From Phytoseiulus persimilis (taxonomy: Eukaryota > Arthropoda > Arachnida > Mesostigmata > Phytoseiidae): a stretch of DNA of 64,000 bases. The first letter of the stretch is position 1. The number at the start of each line of letters is the position of its first letter. Where the stretch lies: positions 24,796,745 to 24,860,744 of the forward strand of contig CM075102.1 of NCBI GenBank assembly GCA_037576195.1, given 5' to 3'. The notes beneath the pieces are model-generated. The model worked only from the letters and a program-made list of their open reading frames with translations. It did no database searches and was not told the DNA's origin. Shown one piece after another: positions 12,612 through 24,392 of this stretch. The translations under genes and the position numbers were made by a program.

Positions 12612-15600
12612 GTGCACTTCTCCCAGGCTGAGAAGTGTTCTCTACAAGACGACAAGCTCTCCATGGCCAAAACGCTGGCCGAGGCAGCTCGTGTACACAG
12701 CAATAGGGCGTTGGTAACGATGCACCTTTTCCACTTGAACCGTTTCCAACGAACTGAAAGATGACCGTCTGAACAGACGAACGGAAAACTCGGTGGCACG
12801 AACGACAAACCAAAAACCTCTACAAGGCTCTCCCGAGTACCTCGCAGAGAAACGACCCGGTCCCTTCTGAAGGAAGCGAATGATGATGGAACCAATTATT
12901 ACGGAGCTCTTCCACAGGATGACAGTGAACATCGTTCGGTGTCGCTCTACGGTGATTTCAAGTCTCAACTCAACGTCATAGCGTCAGGTCGATAGTTTTC
13001 CCCATGCGGCCGTGATGCTCTAGTAGGTAGACCCGCTATAGTTGACTCCTGTTCACCAAGTTCTCTCTGTCTGTCTACTTCTCTCTCTAAGAAATCTCCC
13101 ACGAACCTACCTGCCAATGGTTTCCCTTCGTTCTCTGAAGAGGAATTCGTCGCTCAATCGAAATATTCGTTTGTCATCAGAGCCTCTCAGTTTCGCCGAG
13201 ATGGCTGCTGATCCGCCTCAATTTTTTCCTCTGGAACGACGAACCACTCCTACTAGCTTCCTTTGGTAAAAACTTAAACTGGTGTAAATACTTGTAGAGA
13301 AACAACAGTCATTTTCTCCACTATTTCTTTTACATCGATGATAATATGTGAGTGAGGTTAGCAAAGACAAATATGGTAACGATATTGAATTGAACTGATT
13401 GGAACTATTACTGTCATGATGCGAATCATCATCGAAAACTACATCTTATCGAGTCTTCTAAGATGAAGGCTAATAAAGAATTTCAGGCGATCGAAGATGG
13501 GCTCTCATTCATATAGCGAGCTTGAATTTGCAGAATTGAATTTTTAGTAGACTCCCGGAAGATCTTCCGATGTCCTCTGTTGGGGATGGGCGAACGAAGG
13601 GAGAAAACTCTGCCGACACGACCCAACGGTTGAAGATTTTCTCGCGCTCATCGTATCAATAGCTCCACAGTGGAAGCAGCGCGGTTCGGAGGCTCGAGCT
13701 CTAGTACTTCGGAGGATCCTTGATTCAAGTTCCGAGCAAGCGAGCTCCCCGTGAGAGCTTAGGTTCATCACACAATCTGTGTGCTCTTGGCGCGGTGCTC
13801 AAGACGGCTTCGATATAGATGCTCGACGTTGACAGTGCTGTTAATTTCGGGAAACGGGTTCTCCTATTGATTGAAAGCGTTCAGTCAATATTGCATCCGG
13901 TGTTTGGATTGCTCATTCGGTGTTCAGTCGAGGGGTCGCTTGAATTGACGTGGAAGGAGAGAAACCGCAACAGGCTTTGACGATGCTACCTGGGAGGAGC
14001 TGTACCCTGGCGGAGCGGCGGTGAGATGAGTGAAAAGTTATCAGCAGTCTACCTACGCTCGACCATCGGCAGGCAAGGAGGAAACTCGGACACCTCAAAA
14101 CACCAGGAGAGCTCGACGCTTGGCATTTCGACTGGGAGATAGCTCCTTTTCACGTTTTCTCCAAGTTGGCACGCTCTGTTCCCCCCTATTTAAGCGAACA
14201 TCGGTGCCGTTGGCTGGACTTGGGTAAGTTGATTTCTCAGATCCTTCTCTGGGCATTCAAATTTTGTCCAACCTGTCAATAGACTTCCCATTCAGGGAAA
14301 CGAAACTGGGATGCGAGATTCCGATCTTAAATCCCCAGACTCCAATCGTATGTATTAACCGCTGGCAGTATCAGATTTTCACGATCCGCGAGAGCGGAAA
14401 ACCCACGTTCCCTTCTCTGCTCGACGGGAACCTGAGAGAATTTCTGACGAACAGAGCTGGCGGCGCTCCTGATAGAGTTTGGAAGGAGAGACACCCTCAA
14501 GAGTTGATAGGAAATTCTGACAGACAACGGTATTCGTTCGAGAGCACGTTGTTTTAGGCATATCGGTCTTGCAAGTCAATCATCCCGTCCGCAATGGGAT
14601 TCCGATGCCGGGGAAAAGTATCCAAATAAGGGAATCGAGCTCAAGCCGCAAATAACTGGCAGCCGTCGCTTCAAACACTCTTCCTGTTCAGTGACCTTTA
14701 GAGCCATCATGTTTGTTGCATGGAAATTTCGGCAGGCCAAAGTGATGGAGTGTCATCAGTTTTCAAGCGGACCACTCGGAATGTGTTCGAGAGAGCAGAA
14801 TGATCACTTTCATTTCTGGGCCACTTTGTATTATTGAACCTTCTAGAGTGTGATATCCTGTGAGTGCGCTCCGATGAATACATATACTCTGATACGGAGC
14901 GTGAATATCCTGTTTGCGATCTGGAAGCATGAGATAGCTCGAGGCTCAGCCCGGCGCCTCCAACGATCCTGCAATCTCTGCCTGGAGGGTCGGCTCTCCG
15001 CAAGATCTCACTCCTCCACCGACTCCATGAAATGGTTGTGAGCTCCCCAGTCAATCACAGCCAGCTAAGATATCTGAGACTCAGCTTTGGTGAACCCTTG
15101 CAGACCAATGTCTTTCTCGTCCGAAGTCCGTCTCACCCTCGACCAATTGGAGCGTATGGAGAGTATGAGCTATGCAAGTGTTAGCTCGGTCAGTCCGGCA
15201 TCGTCAAAATATTCACTCGTGAGAAGTGAGTAGTCGCCAAGGATTTCAGACAGGAACATGGTGAGATCTGATGGCTGTATCGATGGTTTGAATCGCAACG
15301 TGTATTTCTCTTCAGGAAAAAAGAATCATCCTCACTTGACCCGCCTGGCGGCAAACATCTTAGCCCTTTGCGTTATGTGCGGCATCGTCTGTTTGTGTTA
15401 CGTGTTCTTCTCGAGAAGATCGATCTTCGCGCTCAGTTCGTAGACCTCGATACAGGACTCAAGTACTTACTGGATTCAGTTCGATTCGGTTTCGCCTTCG
15501 ACCGTCCATGTGGTGTGAGAAACTGCGACAAGATAGACTTCGTCAACTTGTAAATCGACATCTAATCACCTCTATTTAAGACACTTTCAACTCGACGAAC

Positions 15601-18600
15601 ATCTTGTAAAACTCTAACCTATTTCACCGAACGTCTCATGCCAAGCTGGAATACATTTGAGCTCGTCGAGGATTAAAAGCTTTTTGTCGTCTAGATGGGT
15701 TCCATCATTGAGAAATCAACTCTACGACGTTTGCCCATGTAAATATATGTGAAAAATAGCTGTGATATCTCCACGAGATGTGAAAGTGTTTTCCTTGGAA
15801 AAGTAAGCTCCAGTTTCACGTGCCGGCCGGAACTTCGAAGCCATTCGAGGTGCAAGTGAGTGCCGATGCCATACTGAGAAACTTGCACGGACGAGGATCT
15901 GGGGCAATGTGCGACAACTTCGCGATCAAAAACCTTCCTCGGGCGGACGGGAAAAACACGAACTTTTCCACGGTGAAAACAGAACCTTGGTTGACGGAAA
16001 AAGACCGAGTCAACCTACGAACGAATCGGAGGGTCGAAAACGTAAAGCAATCATGTGATCGAGCTCACTCGAGAGTTTCCTGTACCCTGATCAAGCCGCG
16101 TTTTCCCATCCTAGCGTGAGAGCGAACTGCCCGAGACGATCGCCGGGCTCTGACGAACATGTCTCGAGCATGAGCTTGCGGAACGAGAATAACCGCGAGA
16201 GAACCATAGCTGAGAAGGAGAACTCATACGAGTCAGAGACTGCCATCCGTGGGACGGAAAAGTTGTCCCAGGGCCGATACTTCCTGAGGTCTTTGAACGC
16301 ATGTAGACAAATGCTCGTCGGTCCCTGCAAGGCTGTGACCATCGTTTTTGGCTCCTCTGGCAGCGTCGATGTCGGGCAAGCGGACTTTCGAGAGCTCTTG
16401 GGGGACTCTTTCGAAGATTTTACAACAAAAAGAGCGGAGCAGAATGCGAATTCGTTTCTCATAGGATGCCGCTGCAGCGCGTTTGGAGGGATCTGGCTAA
16501 GATATCCACTCAGGCCGCAGGCTCCTGGGTCTGAGAAGAAATCTCTGCCGTCGGGCGGACACGCATGATTATCGTTGGGAGAAAGCTCACTGGTCTTGGG
16601 GAAGGAGTTCGAGACACTGTAGAACCCCCATTTCGATGAATCTCCGAAAGCTATGATCTGCCAAACTGACCCCTCAATTAACGAGCCTCGACACAGGCGG
16701 GATAGAGAGACGGATGGAAGGTAAAGTGAGGTTGAGTAACGATTCGATTCGAGGGAAAGCCTTGGATCGCGCTGTGTGGCGAAAGCTTGTCTTTGTGGTC
16801 CGTGTGACGCTCTCTTCCAATCCTCCAAAGGACTTGTCGCACTTCGCGAGTTTGCTTCTTGGGAGAAAGGAATAACGACGGTTCGTCGACCCAGTGGTTG
16901 AGCCCGACTCCCGTCCTTTGTCTTCGGGTGCGATACGCTCGGCAGGAATAGTGGTCGAGCGCACCGCTCCCATTGATCTGCACCCGTTCGCAACTAGTTG
17001 TGAAGACCACGGGTGCTCTCTCGCAGTCTCTCAAATCGGCCTCCACTAATGACCGTGTACACATTTGCTCACACCTGTCTGTATTGTTGTTCTGTGGCTT
17101 GTTTATTGACTGAAGATTACATTCACCGTCAAGCATTCTCGGAGTCCGACACAATACACCGCAGATTGATTCGTCCGATACCTCAATCCCTTTGCTTCTT
17201 TCACCAGTCGGCCCAGGAATCATCCTGGAAACTATTCATAGAGTGTGGATCCCATCATTGCTAGATTCCTTCGCGGATCGCCTGGATATGGTCTTGATAT
17301 ACTGCCCATCGGATGTGAGCTGAGGTCATTACCGCCTTGAGGCTTCACCGCACAGATTTGAGGAAGGTGAGCTGATTCCCGATCAGCGCACATTGTGGAT
17401 TAATCGAGGCATGCCCTGGATCGGAATTCGTGTGCCACTGGCCGAGGCCAGAGCTCTGAAGAAGATCTTCGCTGTCTTGATTCGCGGTCAGCGAGCGCAG
17501 GAGTGGCCCGTCTCCACAGGTGTTTCCTGGTTCAGACGATTCTCTGGGCATTGTCTGGATCGCGGAACCAGCGCGTGTTTGCGAACATCTGTCGTGAGAA
17601 GTATTGAACCAGTTCCAATCTTGGTCTCAGCGAGTCTCGGTATCGGGAAGAACTTCTTAAACGACTCAGATAATTCTGAAAACTGGCTCAATCGTCCGTG
17701 GTGACGATCCTGTCTGCTTCATGCTGGTTCGAGGAGAGCATCATCGTGACAACCTGAAGGAATGACGAGGCAATCAACTGTTGCGCTCAGAATGCTAGAG
17801 TCAACCTCCGAATTAGAGCGTCATCTCCAGCAGTCAACAACCCGACGGCTTGTCATTCGGATCGAGAATATGAGAAAAATGTCTGAAGAGTGGCGATAAC
17901 TTCCCAGTGCGATTTTTTTCGTTCGAGGTTCTGTGAATCGCGATGTAGGGCGAGAATGACACGATTTTTCTTCGGTACGGTGAGCCGTCCGGATCATCTT
18001 AAAGTCCCGGGAAGAGCTATCGAATGTTTATCGAGCATATCCCCGAGAAGGGTGCGGTATCTCTCCTTTCTTGGGCGAGCGTTTTCCGGAACAGGGGTTC
18101 CCGCATTGAGGGGGATCGCCTCAAGCCGTCCTTAGGAGCTACCAGGAGTATTTTATGAACGTTTCAGCATGTTCCAGTAGCTCAAAGTGTTCACGATACA
18201 CCTCTGGTCCCATCGAGTACAAAGTATGACTTTTTCTGTGCACCTTTCTTGTCTTGGCTGACCGTATGCTCCTGAAGAGTCAGCGTCTTTCTCGGAAGGC
18301 GAGCGATAATGGCGCGCAAAGGATTGATGCACACACCGATCACATGCGATCACCAGGCACTCGAGATCCCACGGACCAGTTGGAAATAACAGACTTGGGA
18401 AGAGAAGTCCCCAAAAGCTGGCCCCAAACTCCCCTGGTCACACTCAAGCCCGATATACCATGATTCGTTCATCGCCAAATTCAATCAAATGCCAGTGAAG
18501 AGAGGAACGCTTGTTGGCTCGCAGAATGTTTCGCTTCTCGCAAAATATTGACACACGGAAAGACGTTCATGGATCTCAGAGGATAAATATGGCTTTCCAG

Positions 18601-18882
18601 CCCGGCTGGTCGCGTCTCTGCTGCCGTTGTGAGTTTTGAAAGAGTCATGCTGGAAATTCCACACAGGTTGTGGGTTTCGATCCATATTGTGTGTGGAAAG
18701 TTTCCGAAAGTAGCTTGGTTTGTAATGTCACTCTTCTTCCGGGAATCTCAAAATCCACCAAAGACGACAGAATTCTCGATACGTCCATGAGTCGACGAGA
18801 GCTGTTCGATATGTACCGCACTCTGAGGCCGGACCACTTATCAACTGAGATATTAGGAGGATTGGCTCCCACGTGTCCCACT
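12612..18882. other. Intergenic region between the convergent Vsx and ALG6 genes
   Basis: About 6.3 kb after the Vsx stop and before the ALG6 poly(A) signal. It should contain the Vsx 3' untranslated region, which may end near the AATAAA at 13472. No known family is recognisable. Between about 15.8 and 17.2 kb both strands are unusually poor in stops, so a 300-codon frame on the - strand (16091-16993, without an ATG in its first 177 codons) overlaps a 150-codon frame on the + strand (16116-16568); neither resembles a known protein and they are treated in the findings rather than as genes. Confidence 0.6.
13472..13477 (+). terminator. Candidate Vsx poly(A) signal AATAAA
   Basis: Canonical AATAAA 861 bases after the Vsx stop, in an AT-richer stretch (13.3-13.5 kb). 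It is the first canonical hexamer I noticed downstream of the stop on this strand. A variant signal nearer to the stop may be used instead. Confidence 0.45.
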
Positions 18883-18888
18883 TTTATT
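18883..18888 (-). terminator. Candidate ALG6 poly(A) signal AATAAA
   Basis: On the - strand AATAAA lies 124 bases beyond the ALG6 stop codon (complement of TTTATT). Spacing and orientation fit a short 3' untranslated region for ALG6. Confidence 0.6.
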
Positions 18889-19011
18889 CACATTGAATTC
18901 ACGACCGAAATCGACGAAATATTTGGCTTATGATGGGCCGGAACAATTGCTCCCTTCGGCCCCAGATGAACAGCTTCATTCCAAACAATAAGAGCACTCG
19001 CAATTGCAGCA

Positions 19012-21331
19012 CTAGCTGCATTTGACCCGGCTGTTGCCGAGAGTGCCTACAGTGTATCTCCATTGGACCACATGCCCGTAGAGGTAAAATAAGACGAAAT
19101 GTACGAAGCTGAAGATACAGTTCAATGCTACAAACAGATGCGGATAGCGTATCGGTGGCTGAATGGAGAACTCCACGGCGTGCAGGACCACCGCGATGAA
19201 GAGCGACGAGCTCATCTGTAAGTTCGAATAGAATCCAGTCTGGAAGTTCGTTCGTAACCATCACTTTGTTGTAGAGGATACGCATCAACGCTCAGAAACC
19301 CACCAGGATCCGTAGTAGGTAGAATCTGTTCCACCTTCGGTCCGGGAGACCTTCAATGTGAGTTTTGTGAATGATGAAAAAACTTTGGAGGAGTAAAGCC
19401 ATGTATGCAAGTATGAGATCGTCTTTCTGTAGTAAAGGCACCAAGCTGAAACAAGCAACTCCAGTGAAGTACCAAACGAACTCTGGAAACTGCATCGACA
19501 CGAGAAGCAAGGCCCTGCAACGAAGGAATTTCATTATTCAGGGGTAACTTCATGCCTCGGATCACCTGAGGCGGGAGTGAATATTCGAAACTCGTAGAAC
19601 AATCCGCACGTTAAGGGAAACAGGATCGATTTCTCATGAACCATGTACGAGAACAGGTAGAAAGCCATCGACGTGTTAAACTGAAATGAAATGTGTGCTG
19701 GTTAGTTTCCTCTGATACTACTTCGAGCTGACACTCAAGGCGATATCCATCAAGTCCCTAGCGGAACTCACCAAAGCTAGTTTTAAATTCATCAATCGGT
19801 GTTGATGAGTCTGTTGTTGGTAGAGCAGCATGATCCAGGATGGCAGCGAAGCCAGGGTAGTCAGACCAGTCGAGCTTTTCATGAGAATTCCCGGGGAGAG
19901 CATCTTCTTGAACTTGAACGCAAGCGATCCGACGTACCAGAAGTTGGCGACTTTGTCCTGAAAAGTGTGGTCGGTTGAGCGTGCTACAAGTGTATGTACA
20001 AGAGTCAGGGGAATCCATGATCTATCAAGAACACGATTCCCCAGTCCTTGGTTCGATGGTACTTCCATGAGTTGGAGACTGAGTTGGAGGAAGTTGGACC
20101 ACTCACCTCATAAATGCCTCTGTGGAACGGTAAAATCCTCTCAACAACGTTATGCGCCGTTCCAGTCCATAGGAAAGGAGCCCAGAGGATTCCGAAAGTT
20201 GCGATCACGGCCACGGCAACGCCTATGAATCTGGTGATGTTGAGAGGTGCCACGCACGCCTTCAACATGAACAAGAAAACCGGGACTGCGTAGTACAGCG
20301 CGATCTGCTTGAAGTTCAGAGCGAGGCTGAAAGCTATCGCAGCCGGAACATAACGTTCAGCACTGACGAATGCAACGAAAGCGATGAAGAGTCCCAAACA
20401 AACGGTATTGTACCTGAAACGACGAGTTTGTCCGATGAAGTCGGATTTGTACCTTATCATTCATCATAATTTCCAACAGAGACTCTGCGAAATGAGCATC
20501 AAACTCACTGGAAGTGTCCGTGGTCGATAAGTATGAAAGCTGGATTCATGAGAAGCACCCACACTGTGATGTCCTGGAAAATGCGATTCCTGCTTCTAGG
20601 ATTCATATAGTGCGATCTCGAGCTTGAGCTCCGAATCGGATCCCGCGGCCAGCGAGATCTCAGCATTCCAGACAGAAAAAAGAGGGACAAAGAACCTTTT
20701 CAGTGCTTGATCTGCCCGTCGACGCGAAGTACAATACCGCAGGCAAGAAAGTCAGGAGCTCAGAAACAAGCACGGAGTATCTCATGAAGCGTTTGTGCGG
20801 TACGCTTTCGTGCCCTCTGGACGAATTTAGTTTTGTCCAAGACGGGTCGAGCGTGGCTGATCTGGAATTATCGCTGGTTAGAGAAGTGGGACCTCATCGC
20901 TGAACTCCGTCGAGCATGTCCTAGGATGAGCATCTCTCGATCAAGTTATTGGAAACCTCACATTTTCCCACAAATCCAGCTGTGGTATGCGGTCAGCGGG
21001 GGATAATCGAGTCCCCAGTACTGGAGGTCGTTCCTCGGCGTCTGCACGTACCATTCTTCCAACGGTAACTCTGTTGTCACCTGGTCCAGTGTTTCGTTCA
21101 AAAGTTGTTAATGCGTTTGCATCCGTTATCATGAGAGGGACCAGGTTCGACGCCTCGATCTTCAGCGTACTTATCAGCGAATCGATATTTTACCTCCATC
21201 CAATGTCTTTGCGCTTCGAAATCTCCGTACATCGGAGGTTTATTCTGTCCCGAGTGGGGATAAGTCATGGTGGACAATCGCAGGATGAGTCCCCACAGGA
21301 CGGCACTCATCAATGAGACGTTGAAGATCAT
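19012..21331 (-). CDS. ALG6: ALG6 dolichyl-P-Glc:Man9GlcNAc2-PP-dolichol alpha-1,3-glucosyltransferase, complete
   Basis: ER membrane enzyme that adds the first glucose, from dolichyl-phosphate glucose, to the lumenal Man9GlcNAc2 oligosaccharide before its transfer to Asn; family GT57. Nine exons (transcription order): 21331-21194, 21080-20962, 20861-20696, 20573-20509, 20413-20107, 19957-19772, 19680-19610, 19514-19304, 19215-19012. Phases agree throughout and give 488 residues, close to human ALG6 at about 507. Seen: [11 protein letters not shown] at 36-46, whose Asp37 matches the catalytic base described for yeast Alg6; [13 protein letters not shown] at 67-79; [10 protein letters not shown] at 156-165; HRGIYEDKVANFW across exons 5/6; HEKSIL at 342-347; and many membrane helices. 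Introns are 88-149 bases. Two donors are unusual (GTTCTT after exon 3, GTGCGG after exon 7), but each restores the exact human spacing between flanking motifs. The start ATG has A at -3 and opens with a hydrophobic helix. ALG8 is the close alternative, but motifs and spacing favour ALG6. Confidence 0.97.
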
Positions 21332-23441
21332 CCTCGTGAGAGGAAGGTGTCACTGGAAGTTATCCTTTCTCTGTCATCTTCAAGAAGCCTCTCAAACATC
21401 TCGACGCCTGAGCCTCTGATAGATTCCGCCCACCCTGCGCTCGAGAGCTCATTTCATCGGCATAATTGCTCCAGGTTATAAATTGAACAGCATGAGTTTT
21501 CCGAAAGTGAAATAAAGAGTTCTTCGCTACGTGGGTAGAGACCAATGTTGAGCTTTCGTTCGATTCGATATCGCCTCCGTGTTGGCTCCAAACTATTTCC
21601 AAATGGTCCCTGGTATCTTGTTCGAGCGTGTTCGTAAACCCGCCTCCTGAGATGGATCTCGCACACGATGAGCTCGAGCAATCCTTGTCGAGGTTTCTCC
21701 GCGCGCCACCGTTTGCTCTGCGTCAATCTGAAGCTCATTACTGCCGCATGGTCGCCAGAACGAAGCAGCTCACTCGCCCAGCATGAGGAGGCTGAACATG
21801 TAGCAACATGCTCGGTCTCGACCCGACCGGTCTGGTCTCGCCGGCAAGCTTCTGTGAATGCGCATCCAGAAATCAACGCTGCTCATATCGAGCACAGATG
21901 TTGTAACGTGGCGAAAGCCAAGGCCAATTGATACTCATCTCCATCCCGCTTCGAAATAATTCCAACTGTTCAGCTTCTCCGCCAGAGCCCATTCCGGAAT
22001 GGGACGGCTGCAGGATCGTGTTCGTTCCCCGAACTTTGAACAAGGAGTTTCTCTCATTGCAACACACTGACTCTCGCAGCTCCTACTCAAAGTTCCCACA
22101 ATAACTTCAGGAAGCTCAGGGAGGTCGCCACTAATTGCGGATCCCGGAGATGATAGTTGATTCCGATGATCAAGCTTTTATCCTTACAAGGGCTCAGAGT
22201 GAGCCACGACGGATATAGTACCATGGAATATGGAGGTGACGAGAACCCGAACTCCGATCGCCTTCTCGGTTGGCCCGGATGTTTTCCCCTGTTCCCGCCG
22301 CTCCGGCACCTCGTTCATATGAATATCTGTATTTTATCTCCGAATCACGGAACCAGAACCCTCCCGTCGAAGTAGACGCTGCACTGTGTAGAAGCTGCAC
22401 TCACAAGGAGCTGCCAAGACTGGATTTCGATTCTTCGGAGGAAATCTCAGCTCGTGGTGCAAGTGCTAGACTCCGAGGATCATCTGAATCGTACTCGTAC
22501 GAAAGGGAACTCACGACGCAAGTAGTAGAATCAAAGATGAGAGGATATTTACATTGCTACAACACAAATGTAGCGACCGGCTGTTGCGGCAGAAGTTCTG
22601 TCTCTAGTCAGTCTCGTCAGCAGACGGTTTCCAGCAGACGATCCGGCTGAACGTTGGATTCGCCCGCCGCCCATAAACTCTCTCCGCCGCGCGCGTTGAC
22701 GACTAGCAACCAGGAGAGGGTTTCTTCTTCAGAAGAAGACGTGCCATGCTGATGGTTGTTGGCTGTCGTTGAGTCTGTCTGCATTGGGCTCGGCTGGCGT
22801 TGGCACCGTGTGTTTGTGGAGTGCCTGCATGGGAGAGAAATAAGTACCACTTCTCTCCATAAGGGGCCCATGTCTCTCTCCCACCGATGACGACGCGGTC
22901 GGTTCAGATTTGGAACCGCCAAGACAAGAAAGAGCAGTCGCGGCACAACTTGAAGATTGCTCACTGCCACGGGCGCATATTCTAAATCAACAAGTGCGCC
23001 ATACGGATCCGTGTGAACATACCGTTTATTTTGTCCTGAAGACGGTATCAGAAAGCTCCCCAAACTCCTCCCCTGAGATCAGCTGCTCAAAACGAAACAA
23101 CAAGTTGGCGTCGTCCGCAAACGGCTGGCGCCGGAATCAACGGCCGGGCGACTCGGTTCGACGCAGAAAGCGTGTACGTTGGAACGATTATTTCTAATTA
23201 CAAACGCTCTAGTTCGGAGGTGACGTGTGCTGAATATCGGATTAAAGTTCTTCAAGTCAGTGTCCCGTCCACCTGTTTCGGTCCACATCGTCGGGTACTC
23301 CGGATAATCATGTGCGGAATAGGAGTCTGTGTCTGCGTCAAGGAGTGCTCAGGATTTCATCTCCTCGTAAGTTTCCTGTCCCTCTAAGGATTTCGTTAGC
23401 AGTTACCGCTGAGTTCGGATGCGGAGCTGAGCAGTGCGGAG
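21332..23441. other. Divergent intergenic region between ALG6 and the sushi-domain gene
   Basis: About 2.1 kb between the start codons of two genes that point away from each other, so it should contain both promoters. A + strand frame from ATG 22279 to 22650 (123 codons) and a - strand frame 23063-22617 overlap each other; neither is recognisable. A tiny frame at 23310-23387 starts MCGIGVC and contains a GTAAGT donor; it may be an upstream ORF of the sushi gene. No clear TATA box was found next to either start codon. Confidence 0.5.
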
Positions 23442-24392
23442 ATGAGGATCATGAGGTTTCGCAAGTTGATGGCATTGTTGCCGTTGTTGAGTTTCGGCAG
23501 TGCAGCTAGTGTTGTCTCGAGCTCATCGTGTACGAATGCGCGTCTACAAGTAAAAGTGAAAAATTTCAAGAGCGACCCATTCGAAGGATTATTCAACGGG
23601 GACTCGGTTCCCATAAAGTGCGACTATGGTTACGAGCCCATGAACGCAACGGCTCTGGCCCAGTGCGTAGAAGGGGTTTGGGAAGTTCCCGCGGACTTCC
23701 AGTGCGTTTCGCAAGGATTTTGCAGACCCCCCTTCAAACCAGGGCCGAGCATCAAGATTCTGCGTACTCGCTCAGACTATCGGAGCAGAAACGACCCCCA
23801 CAAGAACATCTTCAACGATGGCGAGCAAGTTATCGTGAAGTGCGTGGACAGGTCAGGATCGAAGAACAGCTCCTTCACCCAGTCCATGAAATGTGTGAAA
23901 GGCACTTGGGACCCTGATATAGTGCCTCCGTGCGATCATGTGCCTTGCCCCCCGCTTCCGACATTTGAAAACGGATTGTTCAGGATCGTGTCAGACGGAG
24001 TCGCCACCCCCGAGTGCAACGCCGGCTTCCAACACAAGGGGAGCAAGAGCTTGTCTTGCCTGAATGGAAATTGGTCGGTGAAACCCGACCAGGAGTGGCC
24101 GTCATGTATCCGGAACGAAGTTACGAAAACACCGAGAACTACCCTCGAGCAGTTTTGGTGGATTGCTGTCCCAGCGGTGATTCTCGTCCTCGTCGTGGTG
24201 TTGGTTATCCTGCTCTGCTGTTGTCTCCGGAAAGATTCTCCAAAGAGAAATCGTTTGATGCACAGCACGTCGCATGTCGACGAACTTCTACATCTGCGGC
24301 GAACGAAGCCAATCATAATTCCTGATCCTGTGTCCCACACACAGGTTCATTATACTCACGATCGGAAGCCCATCCCAGTCACATCGCTATAG
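23442..24392 (+). CDS. Single-pass membrane protein with three sushi (CCP) domains, intronless
   Basis: 316 residues in one uninterrupted exon. A cleavable signal peptide is likely at about 1-25 (basic start, then MALLPLLSFGSAAS). Three four-cysteine sushi modules follow: Cys30/60/75/88, Cys94/134/151/164 and Cys169/192/206/222, each with the late Gly-x-Trp before the last Cys (GVW, GTW, GNW). N-glycosylation sequons occur at Asn68, Asn142 and Asn210. A membrane helix (about 239-261) ends in CCC followed by LRKDSPKR, so the short tail of about 55 residues is cytosolic. The last residues VTSL fit a class I PDZ ligand. Sushi domains bind proteins in complement-like, adhesion and synaptic-clustering roles; which applies cannot be read. 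The second module is stretched between its first two cysteines. I do not recognise a named orthologue. ATG 23442 is followed in frame by a second ATG three codons later; either gives a signal peptide. Confidence 0.9.
   Translation: MRIMRFRKLMALLPLLSFGSAASVVSSSSCTNARLQVKVKNFKSDPFEGLFNGDSVPIKCDYGYEPMNATALAQCVEGVWEVPADFQCVSQGFCRPPFKPGPSIKILRTRSDYRSRNDPHKNIFNDGEQVIVKCVDRSGSKNSSFTQSMKCVKGTWDPDIVPPCDHVPCPPLPTFENGLFRIVSDGVATPECNAGFQHKGSKSLSCLNGNWSVKPDQEWPSCIRNEVTKTPRTTLEQFWWIAVPAVILVLVVVLVILLCCCLRKDSPKRNRLMHSTSHVDELLHLRRTKPIIIPDPVSHTQVHYTHDRKPIPVTSL

Noticed and set aside
23310-23387. MCGIGVC... micro-frame with a GTAAGT donor, as possible first exon of ASNSD1
   Set aside because: It starts like a class II amidotransferase, but it lies 39 kb upstream with two other genes between, and its donor is phase 0 whereas the ASNSD1 micro-exon needs phase 1. 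More likely an upstream ORF or leader of the sushi gene.
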